DNA of 64,000 nt, taken from the NCBI GenBank assembly GCA_027563935.2, contig CM050450.1, positions 9,531,957-9,595,956 on the forward strand, read 5' to 3'. The position numbers were made by a program, and so were the translations under genes. Within the stretch, counting starts at the first letter, position 1; each line of letters begins with the position of its first letter. The notes under the pieces were generated by a model, which searched no databases, was not told the DNA's origin, and saw nothing but the letters and a program-made list of their open reading frames with translations. Positions 1-11,636 of this stretch are shown piece by piece. The stretch is from Costus lasius. Its lineage: Eukaryota; Streptophyta; Magnoliopsida; Zingiberales; Costaceae.

Positions 1-2124
1 CTGGAGCACCTTCGGCACGTCTTTCAAGCCCTTCGGGAACAAAGGTTATACGTCAACCTCGATAAGTGTGAATTCTTTTCTGACAGTCTGGTTTTCCTAG
101 GATATGTGATTTCAAAGGAGGGCATCCAGATGGATTCCAAGAAAATACAGGCTATTGTGGAGTGGCCCATACCCACATCCTTGTCCGCTATCCGGAGTTT
201 CCATGGCTTCGCTTCTTTTTATAGGAGGTTCATTAAGAACTTCAGTTCCATCATCGCCCCGGTGACGGAGTGCTTAAAGGGGAAGTCTTACCAATGGACC
301 AAGGCGGCCCAACAGAGTTTCGAACTCCTCAAGAAGAAAGTAACTGAAGCCCCCATCTTATCTTTGCCGGACTTCAACAAATTATTTGAGGTGGAGTGCG
401 ACGCTTCCAACTTGGGCATAGGGGCGGTGCTCAGTCAAGAAGGAAGGCCGATAGCTTACTTCAGCAAGAAACTTAATGAGACTAGGAGAAATTATCCAAC
501 CTATGACAAAGAGTTCTACGCTATCGTACGTGCCCTATCTCATTGGAGTCACTATTTACTTGGGCAACCTTTTACTCTCTTTACAGATCATGAAGCCCTT
601 AAACACATCAACAATCAACACAAGTTAAATCGACGTCATGCGACTTGGGTCGAATTCCTGCAGAGCTATAGTTTCCTACTCAAACATAAGGCGGGATCAC
701 AAAATCAAGTGGCCGACGCGCTCAGCCGACGCTATACTCTACTATCCACCATGCAGGCACACGTTATGGGATTTGACGTCATCAGGGAACAATATACAGA
801 TGATCCAGACTTCGGCTCCATGTGGGAAAAGTGTCAAGATCGCCCCTGCGGGGACTTTCACATGCAACAAGGATTTCTATTCAAGGGTAACTGCGTATGC
901 ATCCCACGGGGATCCCTCCGCCGAGCCATCATCAGTGAAGCCCATGACGGTAGGATGGGAGGACACTTCGGGAGAGACAAGACTATAACCTCCATTACCG
1001 CAAAATTTTATTGGCCCAAGCTCGGAAAAGAGGTAGCAAGTTATGTCCAGAAATGCAATGTATGCATAGCCGCAAAGAGCCGACAACAAAATACGGGATT
1101 GTATGCCCCATTACCCGTTCCCCGAGCCCCTTGGGAAGATGTCAGCATGGACTTCGTGGTGGGATTACCACGCACTCAGCGGAAGAAGGATTCTATTTTT
1201 GTGGTGGTGGATCGGTTCTCCAAGATGGCGCATTTCATCCCCTGCAGTAAGACAGACGACGCCTCACACATCGCCGATTTATACCTGAAAGAAGTAGTCA
1301 GACTCCATGGTATCCCGTTGACGATCACCGATAGAGATCCCAAATTCATGGGTCATTTTTGGTGAACATTATGGAGAAAATTAGGGACCCGTCTACAGTT
1401 CAGCACCACCGCTCACCCACAGACAGATGGACAAACCGAAGTGGTGAACCGGAGTCTTGGAAATCTACTTCGAAGCACTATAGGGAAAAACATCCGTGAA
1501 TGGGATTTACTTTTACCGCAGTTGGAGTTCGTTTTCAACTGTTCGGTAAATCAGACTACACACTGCAGCCCTTTCTAGACGGTCTACGGTGAGAATCCGA
1601 AGGGACCCTTGGACTTAGTCCCCATACCCACGATCCACGTCTTCAGTAGTGACGCCAAGGAACGTGCTGATCAATTGCAACGGCAACATGCCAAGTTGAG
1701 GGAACAAATACTGAAGCAGAATGAAAGATACAAAGAGAGAGCTGATAGACATCGGCGACCTATACATTACGATGTCGGCGATTTGGTATGGGTTCATATG
1801 CGAAAAGAGAGATTCCCACCGGGCAAGTTTGGCAAGCTTAAGCCTAAAGCCCAAGGTCCTTTCAAGGTTCTCCAACGCATTGGAGAGAATGCGTATAAGA
1901 TCGATCTCCCCGAACACTATGGAATCTCCAACACTTTTAATGTCTCAGATCTTATCTTATATCGCAGGGAAGGCAACGATCCTAACCTAGAGGCGAGCTG
2001 CTCGCAACCCGGAGAGAATGATGCGGGAGCATCACAGCCAACATCACAGCCGTTCATCATCGACTTGGATCCAGAAACGCCAACCAGTAGTCCGGGGACC
2101 CAGGGACTATTTAGTCAGGTATGA
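1..2124 (+). pseudogene. Ty3/gypsy pol 3' part, CRM-like, truncated at window edge and interrupted by two stops
   Basis: The frame is open from base 1, so the element starts outside the window. It encodes the end of reverse transcriptase, then RNase H (CDAS at about 400, KEFYA at about 510, TDHE at about 588). An integrase zinc finger follows (HDGRMGGH at about 940 and CNVC at about 1055), then the integrase core (MDFVVGLP at about 1147, TDRDPKF at about 1328). Two in-frame stops break it: TGA at 1363-1365 and TAG at 1576-1578. The frame continues unchanged after both, through the integrase glutamate region (QTDGQTEVVNR) and a C-terminal GPFKVL...NAYKIDLP...TFNVSDL block, to TGA at 2122-2124. 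The motif order RT-RNaseH-IN is that of Ty3/gypsy. The wording of the integrase and C-terminus resembles the CRM group of chromoviruses; this is a family-level impression and Reina or Tekay types remain possible. No canonical chromodomain is evident. Both stops are consistent with C-to-T change. The copy is inactive. Confidence 0.85.
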
Positions 2125-3003
2125 GTGGGCGCCATGTGGAGGGGACTTACCGTTTTTGGAACGAAATGTAAAAGGGCGCTTGGAGGAGATCAGGAGGGGG
2201 AGCAAGATTGGAAAAAAACTGCGTTTTGGTACTCCGTTGGCGGCGGTAGACCCTAGCGACTGAAGATCTCTATCGGGGTGGATTCCTCGGTCGCGGTTCT
2301 TCTCCGAAATTCCTTTCCGGTGGATTTCCTTAGAGGCGTTTCATCTCGTGGACGGCGGATCTTTCTCTCTTTCTCGGGTGGATTCCTGGGTGACGATTGG
2401 TTCGTTGTTCATAGTTATCTTTCTTTTCTTGTCGTTGTTTGGATGTTTCAAGAAGAAGAAAACTCATCAGAACCCTTTTATTGTATTGGAGAATTTGTTT
2501 TGAGGATTGGATCGAATGATATCTGTACTATCTAATTTTTTTTTAAATCGTCGATATTATTCCCTCATATTTTGGAGAAGTTCCCTGTAGACGAAGCACT
2601 TCTCGTCGCCGCCGGACGTCTTCGCCCGGTAACAAGTGGTCGCCGTTGGACACCTTCGTCCGATAACAAACTCGGCGCCGCTGGACACCTTCGTCCGGTA
2701 TCATTTTTCATTTCAAAAAGCTCGTGGTCGTGAACGAGGACGAAGCCTCGTTTTTTCTTCCGCTTCCACGTCCGCACGCGAACCGAGCCACGTCCCGTCA
2801 GCCTCACTCGTCCCATCTGTTTTCGCGTCGATCACACGCTATCACGCGCAGCATTTGCCCGTTGAAACGGGTTCGGATCCGGGCCGAGAATCGCCTTATC
2901 CGCCACCCAATCCGCTTAAAGGGGTAATATCGGGATGGGCTTGGGCTGGGTTTTGGGCCGCGCTCAAAATTCGGCCCGAAGGCCTAACACTAAGGAGAAA
3001 TGG
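2125..3003 (+). other. 3' non-coding part of the gypsy element, probable LTR remnant
   Basis: This stretch directly follows the pol stop and is much richer in G and C than the DNA after 3004. A purine-rich run at 2182-2208 could be a polypurine tract. I could not define an LTR, because the 5' copy lies outside the window. Short ORFs here overlap in several frames and resemble no protein I know. The boundary at about 3003 is set by the sudden drop to AT-rich sequence. Confidence 0.45.
2607..2704 (+). repeat. Three tandem units of 34-35 bp
   Basis: Units start at 2607, 2641 and 2676. Each reads roughly CGCCG(C/T)(C/T)GGACACCTTCG followed by TCCGGTAACAA with a few substitutions. The array sits inside the probable LTR remnant of the gypsy element, where short tandem repeats are common. 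Confidence 0.8.
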
Positions 3004-4003
3004 GTTTACTACAAGTTAATATTATTGTAAACAAAAACTAAATTAAAATTGTTTGATAATAAAAAAAATTAAAGTATGAAAAAGAAAAAAAATTGTAAAA
3101 GTTATATTTTGTTGCTTTTTTAGTTTTATAAAAAATAGATTGGATATCACACTACCATTTGCCCTTAATATTATTATTTTAAATAATTTAAAATTTTAAT
3201 ATTATAAATATATATATAGTCATTTTAATATTTGACAGCAAAAAATAAAAAAAACCATCAAATATCTTAATTTATGATGTTAGATAACATAAATTAAAAA
3301 ATTATTTACTAAATAGTTTAAAATTTTTTATAATAAATATAATCCAATAGAGGTGACATCCGTGGTGCTCTTCGCCACCGATCTGTGGACTCATGCTCAA
3401 CATCAATCTTACCAGATGGAGTGCGAGGCCGGCTAACCTCACCTGATCTTGGGTGCATTTGGGATTACGGCATCAGCAAGTCAGACTGGTCAAACGGATG
3501 GAATATACAACAGCAAACCATTTTTTTATAGCTGCGTAGCATTGACTGGCATTTGACCCGCATAAATGAGAAAAAGATAAAGCGCGATATTTACAATATA
3601 TATATATATATAGTACTACTTTTTTAAACAGTAATTTATAATATTTTAATAATAGATAGAACTATTTTTTATTCTACATCGGTACCAGCAGCACATTGCA
3701 ATCCCAAATTAGCCCTAAATCATGCGGACCAAAAGGCATCTTGATGGGCGGGACTGCGCAGACCATTCGATTAAATTCAGATACAATTGGTCAACACACA
3801 TTGCGCCTCTCTTAACTCAAGAGGGTTTAGTCAACTTCTGCACTTAGAATGTTTTCTTGCTTTCCCGACGTCGTCAGACACCTTTCATCTTACTGCAATG
3901 AACAAGGTGACAACATTTCTCTCGCAAATCACGCCTGCAGCTAGCGCTGGCAAGCACAATAAGTAGGTACAGAGAACCAAGAGCGACGAATCTGAACAAT
4001 ACT
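3004..4003. other. AT-rich intergenic DNA upstream of the LURP-one-related gene
   Basis: No coding signal. 3004-3350 is very AT-rich. 3360-3560 is a short mixed-composition stretch with no recognisable product. An alternating TA run lies at 3596-3612. The last 150 bases precede the LURP-one-related start codon and should hold its promoter, but I see no clear TATA box at the expected distance. Confidence 0.6.
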
Positions 4004-4640
4004 ATGGCGCCGGAGTGGATCGACCTGCAGGTGGTGGTGGTGGGGAGTGAGTTCTGCGAGCCGCACCGTGTGCATCTCACCGTCACGAAGAACCGGTCGT
4101 GCAGCGACTTCACTTTCATGGACGTCGACGGCAAAGTGGTCCTCAAGGTGAATGGCGTCTTCCTCAGCCTCCGCGACCGCTGCGTCCTCGTCGACGCCGC
4201 TGGCAGGATCCTCCTCACCATGCAGAAGAAGATATTTAGCATGTACCGGCAGTGGAATGTGTTCAAGGGAGAGAGTACGGACGCGAAGGATCTGGTGTTC
4301 AGCATGAAGAAATGTAGTCTGCTGCAGCAGCAGATGAAGCTGGACGTGATCATGGCCGGCAACCCCGACGAAGCGGCCTGCGATTTGAAGATCAAGGTGA
4401 TCAAGGGGAGCTACCTTGAGAGATCCTGCACAAGCTGCATCGTCGCCTAAGTGAGATTAATTACATAATATTATATGCATATATATACTAATTTATTAAT
4501 TGATACAGATGAACTATCGTATGCATACCCTGTCATGGATAACGGGAGTGGATACGTTCGACTTGACGGTGTACCCGAACATTGATTACACCTTCGTTGC
4601 GGCACTCATCGTTGTGCAGCAGAAGATCAACGACGCCTAA
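4004..4640 (+). pseudogene. LURP-one-related (LOR/DUF567) protein gene, two exons, stop at the exon 1 end
   Basis: Exon 1 (4004-4450) starts at ATG and encodes a LURP-one-related protein, a plant family with a Tubby-like beta-barrel; one Arabidopsis member is defence-induced. Seen in the translation: HRVHLTVTKN, FTFMDVDGKVVLKV, RCVLVDAAGRILLTMQKK, MYRQWNVFKG and GSYLERSC, all typical of the fold. Exon 2 (4509-4640) encodes the family C-terminus including LTVYPNIDYTFVAALIVV and ends in TAA. The intron 4451-4508 is short (58 bp), starts GTGAG and ends ACAG, in phase 0. The last codon of exon 1 (4448-4450) is TAA. The paralogue at 36 kb has CAA at the same place next to the same donor, so this is probably a CAA-to-TAA change. 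Unless it is edited or read through, the product is 148 residues and lacks the last strands. The region before the intron also looks a few residues shorter than usual. Family assignment is firm; functionality is doubtful. Confidence 0.85.
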
Positions 4641-4728
4641 GGCCCCGTTTGGTGAGCAGACAGCGGTGGTTGAGGCAGATGCACAACCAATGCAGAAAGC
4701 GAAGCTAAAAGCTCCACCAAACATATTC
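4641..4728. mobile_element. 88-bp MITE inserted at the stop codon of the LURP-one-related gene
   Basis: The left end reads GGCCCCGTTTGGTGAGC. The right end, read on the other strand, has GTTTGGTGGAGC, so the ends are inverted repeats that have partly decayed. TAA lies on both sides (4638-4640 and 4729-4731), a 3-bp target duplication like that of Tourist/PIF-Harbinger elements. The left TAA is the stop codon of the host gene. There is no coding capacity. Confidence 0.65.
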
Positions 4729-5999
4729 TAAATCATCGAAGATTAATTATTTATTTTTATTCAAACAATTAGCGTGTGATGGAAAAGCTGCAGTAATTTG
4801 TAATAATCTATGGTTATTTGGTAAAACTGTGCCAAAGTGTTTAGTAAGGTTTTGGTAAAACTGTGCTGATTTTAAAACTGTGCTAAGGTATTTATTTTTA
4901 TTCAAACTAAACAAATAAATGTCATGGCTAAATAATTATTGCTAAATTCTATATCAAATCAAATAGATATTCACAAATTATTTTCATGCCAAATATTGTA
5001 AGTTGTGATATGACCAAATATTTAATCAAAGACACCATAAGTTATTTGCATTAATTAAAACTCAGAGCTCATAAAATAAAAAATCTTATAATTATAAGAT
5101 GAATTTGTTATAGTCACACTATATTTATCATATTTATTAATTCTCTTTTACCTAATAACTTTTACCCTACGATGTACAAAAATTATTATTTTACTTAGAG
5201 TTCAATTAACATTGTTTTACGGTATTATCTCAATTTTCTCTTTAAAGCTTTTAAGAATATTAGTTAATTTGCCCATTATATTTCATTGAATTGATTCGTG
5301 TTCTCACCCCAATAGTCATGCTTTCCATAACCATCTATCAAAGAGTAATATAAATGATGATAGTTTTATGATACTCTACCCACACCATTTTTATTCATAC
5401 TAACTGAAATTTATATTATGTTTTTTTGTCATGATCCATAGCAGAAAGAAAGGGGATTCAATGTAATTTTTTTTTCCAATGTAGATTCCGTTCAAAAAAA
5501 TATAGTCTTAGTGATTTTAAAAATTAAAAAAAATTATAATATATTAAAATAATAAGAAAATATTTTCAACCAATGGGTGAAAAAAGAGTTGACGAGAACC
5601 TTCAACAAATATCAACCAAAATGTTTCCAAGGACAAGTATTTAGATTGCCACTCTTGAAGGTGCATGGTCTTCTTCCACGTATATATTTGTCTGATTAAA
5701 CTTTAATTAACCCTACTTTATCTACTACATTAATCTAAATACTATATTAATTCGCTTGTTACTTTTTATCCTTTTCCTGTGCACTTGCCTGACCATCTGA
5801 GCATCGAAGCTTTCATCCCGTGGCTGCAAGACACAAAGAAATTAACAAAATAATCCCTTAATTACTACTTAATGCCATGAATCACATTGTCAAAGTAACA
5901 AAGATAATAGAATGTGTTGAATATAAACAATGCCATGAATCCCTTAATTACTACTTAATGCCATGAATAATAGAATGTGTTGAATATCTACTCACTTCA

Positions 6000-6060
6000 A
6001 ATCATCCGAGTCCACCGATACGAACGCCAAGGTAAGCTCTCGAGTCTTGATTGATCGCTT
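6000..6060 (+). repeat. Ghost exon-1 end upstream of BTB copy A
   Basis: The sequence GAACGCCAAG at 6022-6031 followed by a splice-donor-like GTAAGC repeats the end of exon 1 and start of intron 1 of the downstream BTB gene, about 390 bp before that gene's own exon end. No exon body precedes it. Equivalent fragments lie before copies B and D. Here the donor is GT, whereas the genes and the other two fragments have GC. Confidence 0.7.
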
Positions 6061-6195
6061 TCTATTTCTGATGAAGATAAACATAAAACAGTTAAACCTT
6101 CGGACGAAGAAATGATGCTTTGAATAAAGAGCTGAATTAATTTTTTTAAGTGACATTTGTAGTTAAGGAGGAAGATCAACAGTCGTAATCTTCCC

Positions 6196-6203
6196 TATAA
6201 ATA
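6196..6203 (+). promoter_or_regulatory. TATA box of BTB copy A
   Basis: TATAAATA lies 55 bp before the ATG at 6251. The same TTCC-TATAAATA-GCTAT context recurs upstream of copy D; in copy B it has decayed to TGTAAATT. Confidence 0.6.
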
Positions 6204-6250
6204 GCTATGTAATTATCTGTATAGATCTATGCAGCAATTCGAATCACAAC

Positions 6251-7316
6251 ATGAGTAATTGCTTCTTCTGCTCCTACTTTGCTTATGGTCGTGGTTATTC
6301 GAGCAGCCTGTGCGCCAGCTGCCAGGAGGAATTCAAAGCCACAATCGCCTTTCTGAAAGAAGCAGATGACGGCGCTGCAGGCCCTCGTAACTCCAAGTCC
6401 ACGATAATGTACGCCAAGGCAAGCTTTTGAATCTTGATCGTCTCCTTTGCTGTTTACTCCTCCCCAATTGAACTCTGAATGGTGTGCACGAGTGCAGAAC
6501 TTTTGCTGGTGAGGATTGGAGAGGATGAATGAGAGGGACAAGAACTTGGAGGAGAAGGTAGGTTTCTTGAACGCAGTGTCTGTGATGAGTGAAGGAATCC
6601 TCACCGACATTCTGGTGAAACCTGGAAAGGGGCAACCGATTCCTGCTCACCGAGCTTTGCTGGTGAGTCATCAACTTGTCATCATCATTCACTTGCTGCA
6701 CCTCTGTTTCGATTTCTCCTCTATCAACTATCATCATATCCTCTTTTATCTATGAATTTAGTTGCCACTACCATTTAATTTGACGATCGATTTGAAGTTC
6801 ATGAATCTGTTTAATTCACTTTAACCCAAATTGCAGGCAGCAAAGTCAGAGATCCTGAGAACCATGCTTCTCTCAGACGACTGCAAAACCGCAGCAGAAG
6901 ACACCATCTCTGTCCCCGAGCTCTCCCACGACGGGCTCAAGTGTCTGCTCGACTTCCTCTACACTGGCACTTTGCCGGCGCCGCCCGACTCCTCCTTCTC
7001 CCTGTACAACTCCTTGCTCATTGCGTCCGACAAGTACAACATCCCCTTCCTCCAGAAGCAGTGCTGCCGTCAGATTCTGGCGGCGCTCCACACCTCCAAT
7101 GCGCTCGAGGCGCTGGAGACCTCCCAGATGTGCTTGGATGCAGAGCTGAAGCAGAAGATCATAAACCTGATCGTTGACCACGAGGAGGAGGTGGTCTCCT
7201 CCGCCGGATACGAGGAGTTCGCGCGCAGGAATGTTCATCTGGCCGTCGATATCACGCGAGCGTTGCTGACGCGTAAAGGCGGTAATGCCACGTCGACTAC
7301 TTCTTTTAGTCTATAG
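6251..7316 (+). pseudogene. BTB/POZ-domain gene, copy A, nonsense codon in exon 2
   Basis: Exons by comparison with the other copies: 6251-6418, 6498-6662 and 6837-7316, all phase 0. Exon 1 carries a cysteine pair cluster (CFFC and CASC). Exons 2 and 3 carry the BTB/POZ fold (ILTDILVKPGKGQPIPAHRALL, then AAKSEILRTMLLSDDCK, LPELSHD-like core, CLLDFLYTGTLP, ASDKYNIPFLQKQC), followed by a helical tail. Proteins of this type resemble the Arabidopsis At3g56230 group, whose members may act as Cullin-3 substrate adaptors; that role is known only for BTB proteins in general. Intron 1 has a GC donor (AAG|GCAAGC). TGA at 6510-6512 in exon 2 follows a 3-bp insertion relative to copies B and D and would end translation after about 60 residues. 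The exon 3 frame is otherwise open. It has the best TATA box of the intact-looking promoters but is probably not functional. Confidence 0.85.
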
Positions 7317-9000
7317 ATAGTCAAATCTCCAAAGACAGGTTATGGATTTATAATTCAACAATTAGCGTATTATTGAAAATCTGCGGTAATTTGTAATAAT
7401 CTCTTGGCGGTTTGCTATGATTACAATTTTAGTAGTAACAACCAACTTAAACTCCTTTATGAAATTTCCTCTTTTCTTTTATAATTTACGATTTTAGTGG
7501 AAACACACAAATAAGCTATTTGTATTCATTTATAATATTATAATCAGATAAATATTTATATATTATTTATTAAATAAAATAATCATTGTTTTATAGTCTA
7601 AAAATTTATCAAATTAGATAAATATTCAAATAACATACTAAATATTAATTAAATATCATATTAAAAAGATAAATATTTATGTCCTTTATAGCTTAAATAT
7701 TTATCAATCTAAATGTTCACATCTCTTAAAAACTAATATTTATCAAATCAAACCCTTAAAAGTCTTAATATTTGCCAATTTAAATACACAATCCTGTGCA
7801 ACCGACTAAATCAATATTCACATGTCCTCTAAAAACTTATTAATTTAAATATATAGCACTCAAAAGACTAAAATAAATATTGATAAGCAGTAAAAAAAAC
7901 TAAATATTTATCAAAACAAATATATATTTTTAAAAAGGCTAAATCAAATATTTATCTTCTAAAGGCCAAATATTTATCAACCTTTACCTTCGCAAAAGGT
8001 TAAATCAAATATTCACAAACTCTTAAAAAATTTAAATATTTATCCAAACAAATACAAAAGTAGTAAAAAAGAAGAATGTTTATCAAAACAAATACTCACT
8101 AGACCTAAAAATAAAAAATATACTCAAATATTTGTAAGCCCTCTAAAAACTGAATATTAAATAAATTCAAATACTCATATGCTCTTTAAAGACTGAGTAT
8201 TTATTGAATAAATGTTTATATACCCTCAAAAGTCAAATATTTAACAAATCATAGAATAATTACATATTATTAAATAATTATTCATAAATTTTATGTCAAA
8301 TAAAATAGATTTTCACAATCCATTTTTAAGCCAAATATTTATACTCAAACATTTCAAATCAAATAAATATTCATAAGCCATTTTTAGATAATATTTATCA
8401 TCAATCCATTTTTTTGGCTAATAACCACTCTTGTACCCATAAGTTGTGATACGACGGAATATTTATAAATTATATTATCTCTTTCAACCCTATGTTATCA
8501 AATATTGAATATGATATTTGCTTAAATATAAATAAATATTTTAATCAAGTGTGTCATAAGCTATTTACGAATAATAAACGATAAAAACTTATATTCATTA
8601 CAAGTTATAACCCACAAAATAAAAAATCTAGCAATTACAAGTGAATTTGATACTATTACACTATATCAATCATATTTATTTATTCTCCTTCACCTAACAA
8701 ATTTTTACCCTACAATATACAAAAATTATTATTTTACTTTGAGTTCAATTGACATTGTTCTACAATAAATATTATTTTTCTCTTTTAAAGCTTTTAAGAA
8801 TATTACTTTATTTTCCCATCATATTTTATTGAATTGATTAATTTTCTCACCTCAATAGTTATGCATTCCATTACCTCTACCAACACCATTTTTATTGCTA
8901 CTAACTGAAATTTAGTTATTTTTTAAAAAGATAAAAAATATATTAGGATAGATTAAAATAATAAGAGAATATTTTCAATCAATAGATGATAAAGAGAAGT
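7317..9000. other. AT-rich intergenic DNA with recurring ATATTTATCAA-type words
   Basis: 7351-7400 is the shared BTB 3' flank. From about 7500 to 8600 the sequence is built of degenerate AAATATTTATCAA and CTCAAAAGGCTAAATC words, also present after copies B and D. It is therefore part of the duplicated unit. No coding or RNA gene is seen. Confidence 0.6.
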
Positions 9001-11538
9001 TGATGAGACTGACCCTATTTGGTGTTCTGTCACCTGCAAGCGATTGATCCTGTTATGACGCTATGTGTGGTATTTTTTATTCAAACATGTGTGCCACGTA
9101 TGGTATTAGTTGTTTGTTGGATTAGGCTAAAACGTGAGTGGTCATGTAGGTCATACCCCTTACAATTTTATCTACTGTGTGGATTGATTTTTCTTTTGGA
9201 ATTTTGTATGGCTCTGCTTATGTTTTTAAAAAAATTTATCACTAATTCGATGTAACACTTAAGTATCAAACCCACTTAAAAAAGCTTGTCCACGTCAGCA
9301 TTTACTTTTTTTATTTTTCGAACGTGACTTTGTTCTTCCGCTTACGTTCCAACCTTTTGCGAACGCCGACGCTCACGACGTGAAGAAAGCTTAGCCGAAG
9401 AAGGAAGGCCTATGGCAAGGGAGAGAACTCACGCCTCTTCTCAGCCTTGTCGACGTACCTCTAGACGCTGAACAATGCCGGTCGGCAAAGAAGCATCAGG
9501 TTGGAGGAGAAGCCGAGGAGATGGTCGGGAAAACAAGGGAGATTTTGGTGCTAGGAGAAATTTTCACCTTATTCCTCTTGATTTGGTTACGTGAAACCTC
9601 TCCCTTCCCTCTAATCCTCTCAACCACTCGCCAGACCTTGCAGTTGCTTACCATCGTCCGGAAGTTCGCCAAGGACACAGATGTCCCCACCTGTAGAGAA
9701 GAAGGCACGGCTCTGCCTAGTCCGCCGTGTTGGTAGCAACACAAGCAGAAACACGGTCACAAGAGAGAGCACATAGCACAATAGAGACAAAAAAATGACG
9801 TAAACTCTTGTATTAGATACTACTACTATGAAACAATAAAAATTATATGTATTTATAGAAAACAAAATAGCTAGCCTATGTCTGAAAATAAAAACCACTA
9901 ATCCCTCAACTCACGACACCACTAATCCTCAACCTTCACGACACACACCACATATAGTCATGTTTACTATTTCTATTTTTAACATTCCCTCTTAAATATG
10001 ACTCTAACACTTTAACTTGACATTAACTAACTCTAAGCATATGTCATAAATATATTGACCAATGCTTTACATTGCTAGTATCTTGTTGCCACGAGCTTTG
10101 TTTTATGTCTTTTCATCTTTCTTCTACTATATGACTTTTTACTTTTTTTCATTAGCATGCTTTTCTATTTCTTCGTTGATAATTCTTCTAAATTGATCAT
10201 CTTCATTAAATTCAACAAAGTTAATAAGCTTTACATCTACAATGTGACATATAAAGATACCATTTTCAAGATATAAGTCTTCTATTTCTATTGTGTGGGG
10301 ATGTCTTGAGCTCTATCTCATCTTCCAAGATACTCCATTTAGTCCTTTGAACCATTCCCCGGCGATATTACGTTTTGCGTGTCATTGTCAAAATTTTCAC
10401 CTCCTAGTTTTGACCACCCATCCACGTTCTACTCAGCTCTTCCTCATTTTAAACACCCGCCATTCGAAATCACCGAGTCACCGCTGATGCCAATTTTGAC
10501 TCGAGTCAACGCTGCCTCGTTTCGAACACCTGTTCGAAACTCACCTCCTGCCGCCATCGTCTTCACACGCGCATGCGTATGAACGCCGCCTGTGTTCGTT
10601 CGCCGACCGCGTTCCTTCGCCAGAGAATAGGGCAGGGAAAGGACGCGCCTCGCCCTCAGCCTCATCACTGCCGGAAGCCTCGCTAGATTTGTTGCCTAAG
10701 CTCGTCGGAGATGATGACGATGCCTGGAGAAATAACCCCACCGAAAACAAGGGAAGAAGACAGGAGAAGACAAACATGCATAAGAAAAATTTTACTCGTT
10801 TTATTCTCTCCAAAACAAGCTATAAAAACCCTCTTTGTACACGTCGACAGTTGGCACTTTCCGCCGACTTACAAATCACTCAAGCTTCAAGATACGTTCG
10901 TGGGGAGGGCGAGCTCCCTCCCCTGTTGTCTGTTGCTCGGGAATGAAGACGATGTTCTTGTCATCTGTTTCCGTCCTCCCCGTCTCGTGGAGAGCACACG
11001 CTCGTGGCGAAGAGGATGACAACGCTCGATACCCCTCTTCGTTGTCCGCCTGGTGTCTTAAAGGGAAGGAGGCGACACCCGATTTGGAAGGAATTCGGCT
11101 CGCCAGCCAGCGCCAGCTCCCATTCCCTCTTCGCATTTTCCACAGATCACGCCTCCTTGCATGATTCGTTCGCCTGTTGCCACATCGTCCGCCTACGTCA
11201 CCGCCGCAGACAACGCCAGATCCATCCGTCTCGTCTGCGATTGCGTCCGCCTTCATCGTCACCGTTGTCTCTACAGGTTATGATGCCGTTGACAACGCCG
11301 TTGGCCTCCGCGCTTGCGCTCAAGCCTTCGACAGTGCCGAAGATGATGCCGCTCGTCTCCCTTGCCAAATCGACGAAGCAACTACTGGATTCATGCGTTT
11401 CGTCCGCGTGATGGATTTGAGCTAGCAACGGGAATTTGGGTCGCCGCCCAAGCCTGTTTTCTCCCCTGGCCCGATCCAATAAATTTTAGGCATCACTACC
11501 ATCCAAAATATAGTATATAAAATATTAGACAAAGCACA

Positions 11539-11540
<2 letters not shown>
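9001..11540. other. Mixed-composition intergenic DNA, probable decayed retroelement pieces
   Basis: 9300-9780 and 10440-11480 are distinctly GC-richer than their surroundings and absent from the other BTB units, which suggests insertion. ORFs of 60-135 codons overlap in up to four frames here and none resembles a known protein, so I call none of them a gene. 9900-10300 is AT-rich. Remnants of a copia- or gypsy-type LTR are possible but no terminal repeats could be matched. Confidence 0.4.

Positions 11541-11629
<89 letters not shown>
11541..11629. repeat. (AT)n microsatellite
   Basis: 89 bases of uninterrupted alternating AT in an AT-rich spacer. Length is likely to vary between individuals and may be misassembled. 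Confidence 0.95.

Positions 11630-11636
<7 letters not shown>

Larger units (their letters stand above)
4729..6250. other. AT-rich intergenic DNA with an orphan BTB-family 3' flank
   Basis: 4761-4820 (CAATTAGCGTG... through AATTTGTAATAATCTATGG) matches the DNA just after the stop codons of BTB copies A, B and D, yet no BTB coding sequence precedes it here. The remainder is AT-rich. From about 5620 the sequence (ACAAGTATTTAGATTGCCAC and onward) is shared with 12375 and 17740 and forms the upstream part of the BTB repeat unit. No gene is visible. Confidence 0.6.

Noticed and set aside
6873..7238. Antisense ORF of 121 codons across BTB exon 3, and similar ones in copies B and D
   Set aside because: These are mirror frames of GC-rich exons. 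No independent evidence.
10293..11479. Cluster of overlapping ORFs in the GC-richer block
   Set aside because: Open frames occur in up to four frames at once, as expected from base composition. None shows a motif or a plausible exon structure.
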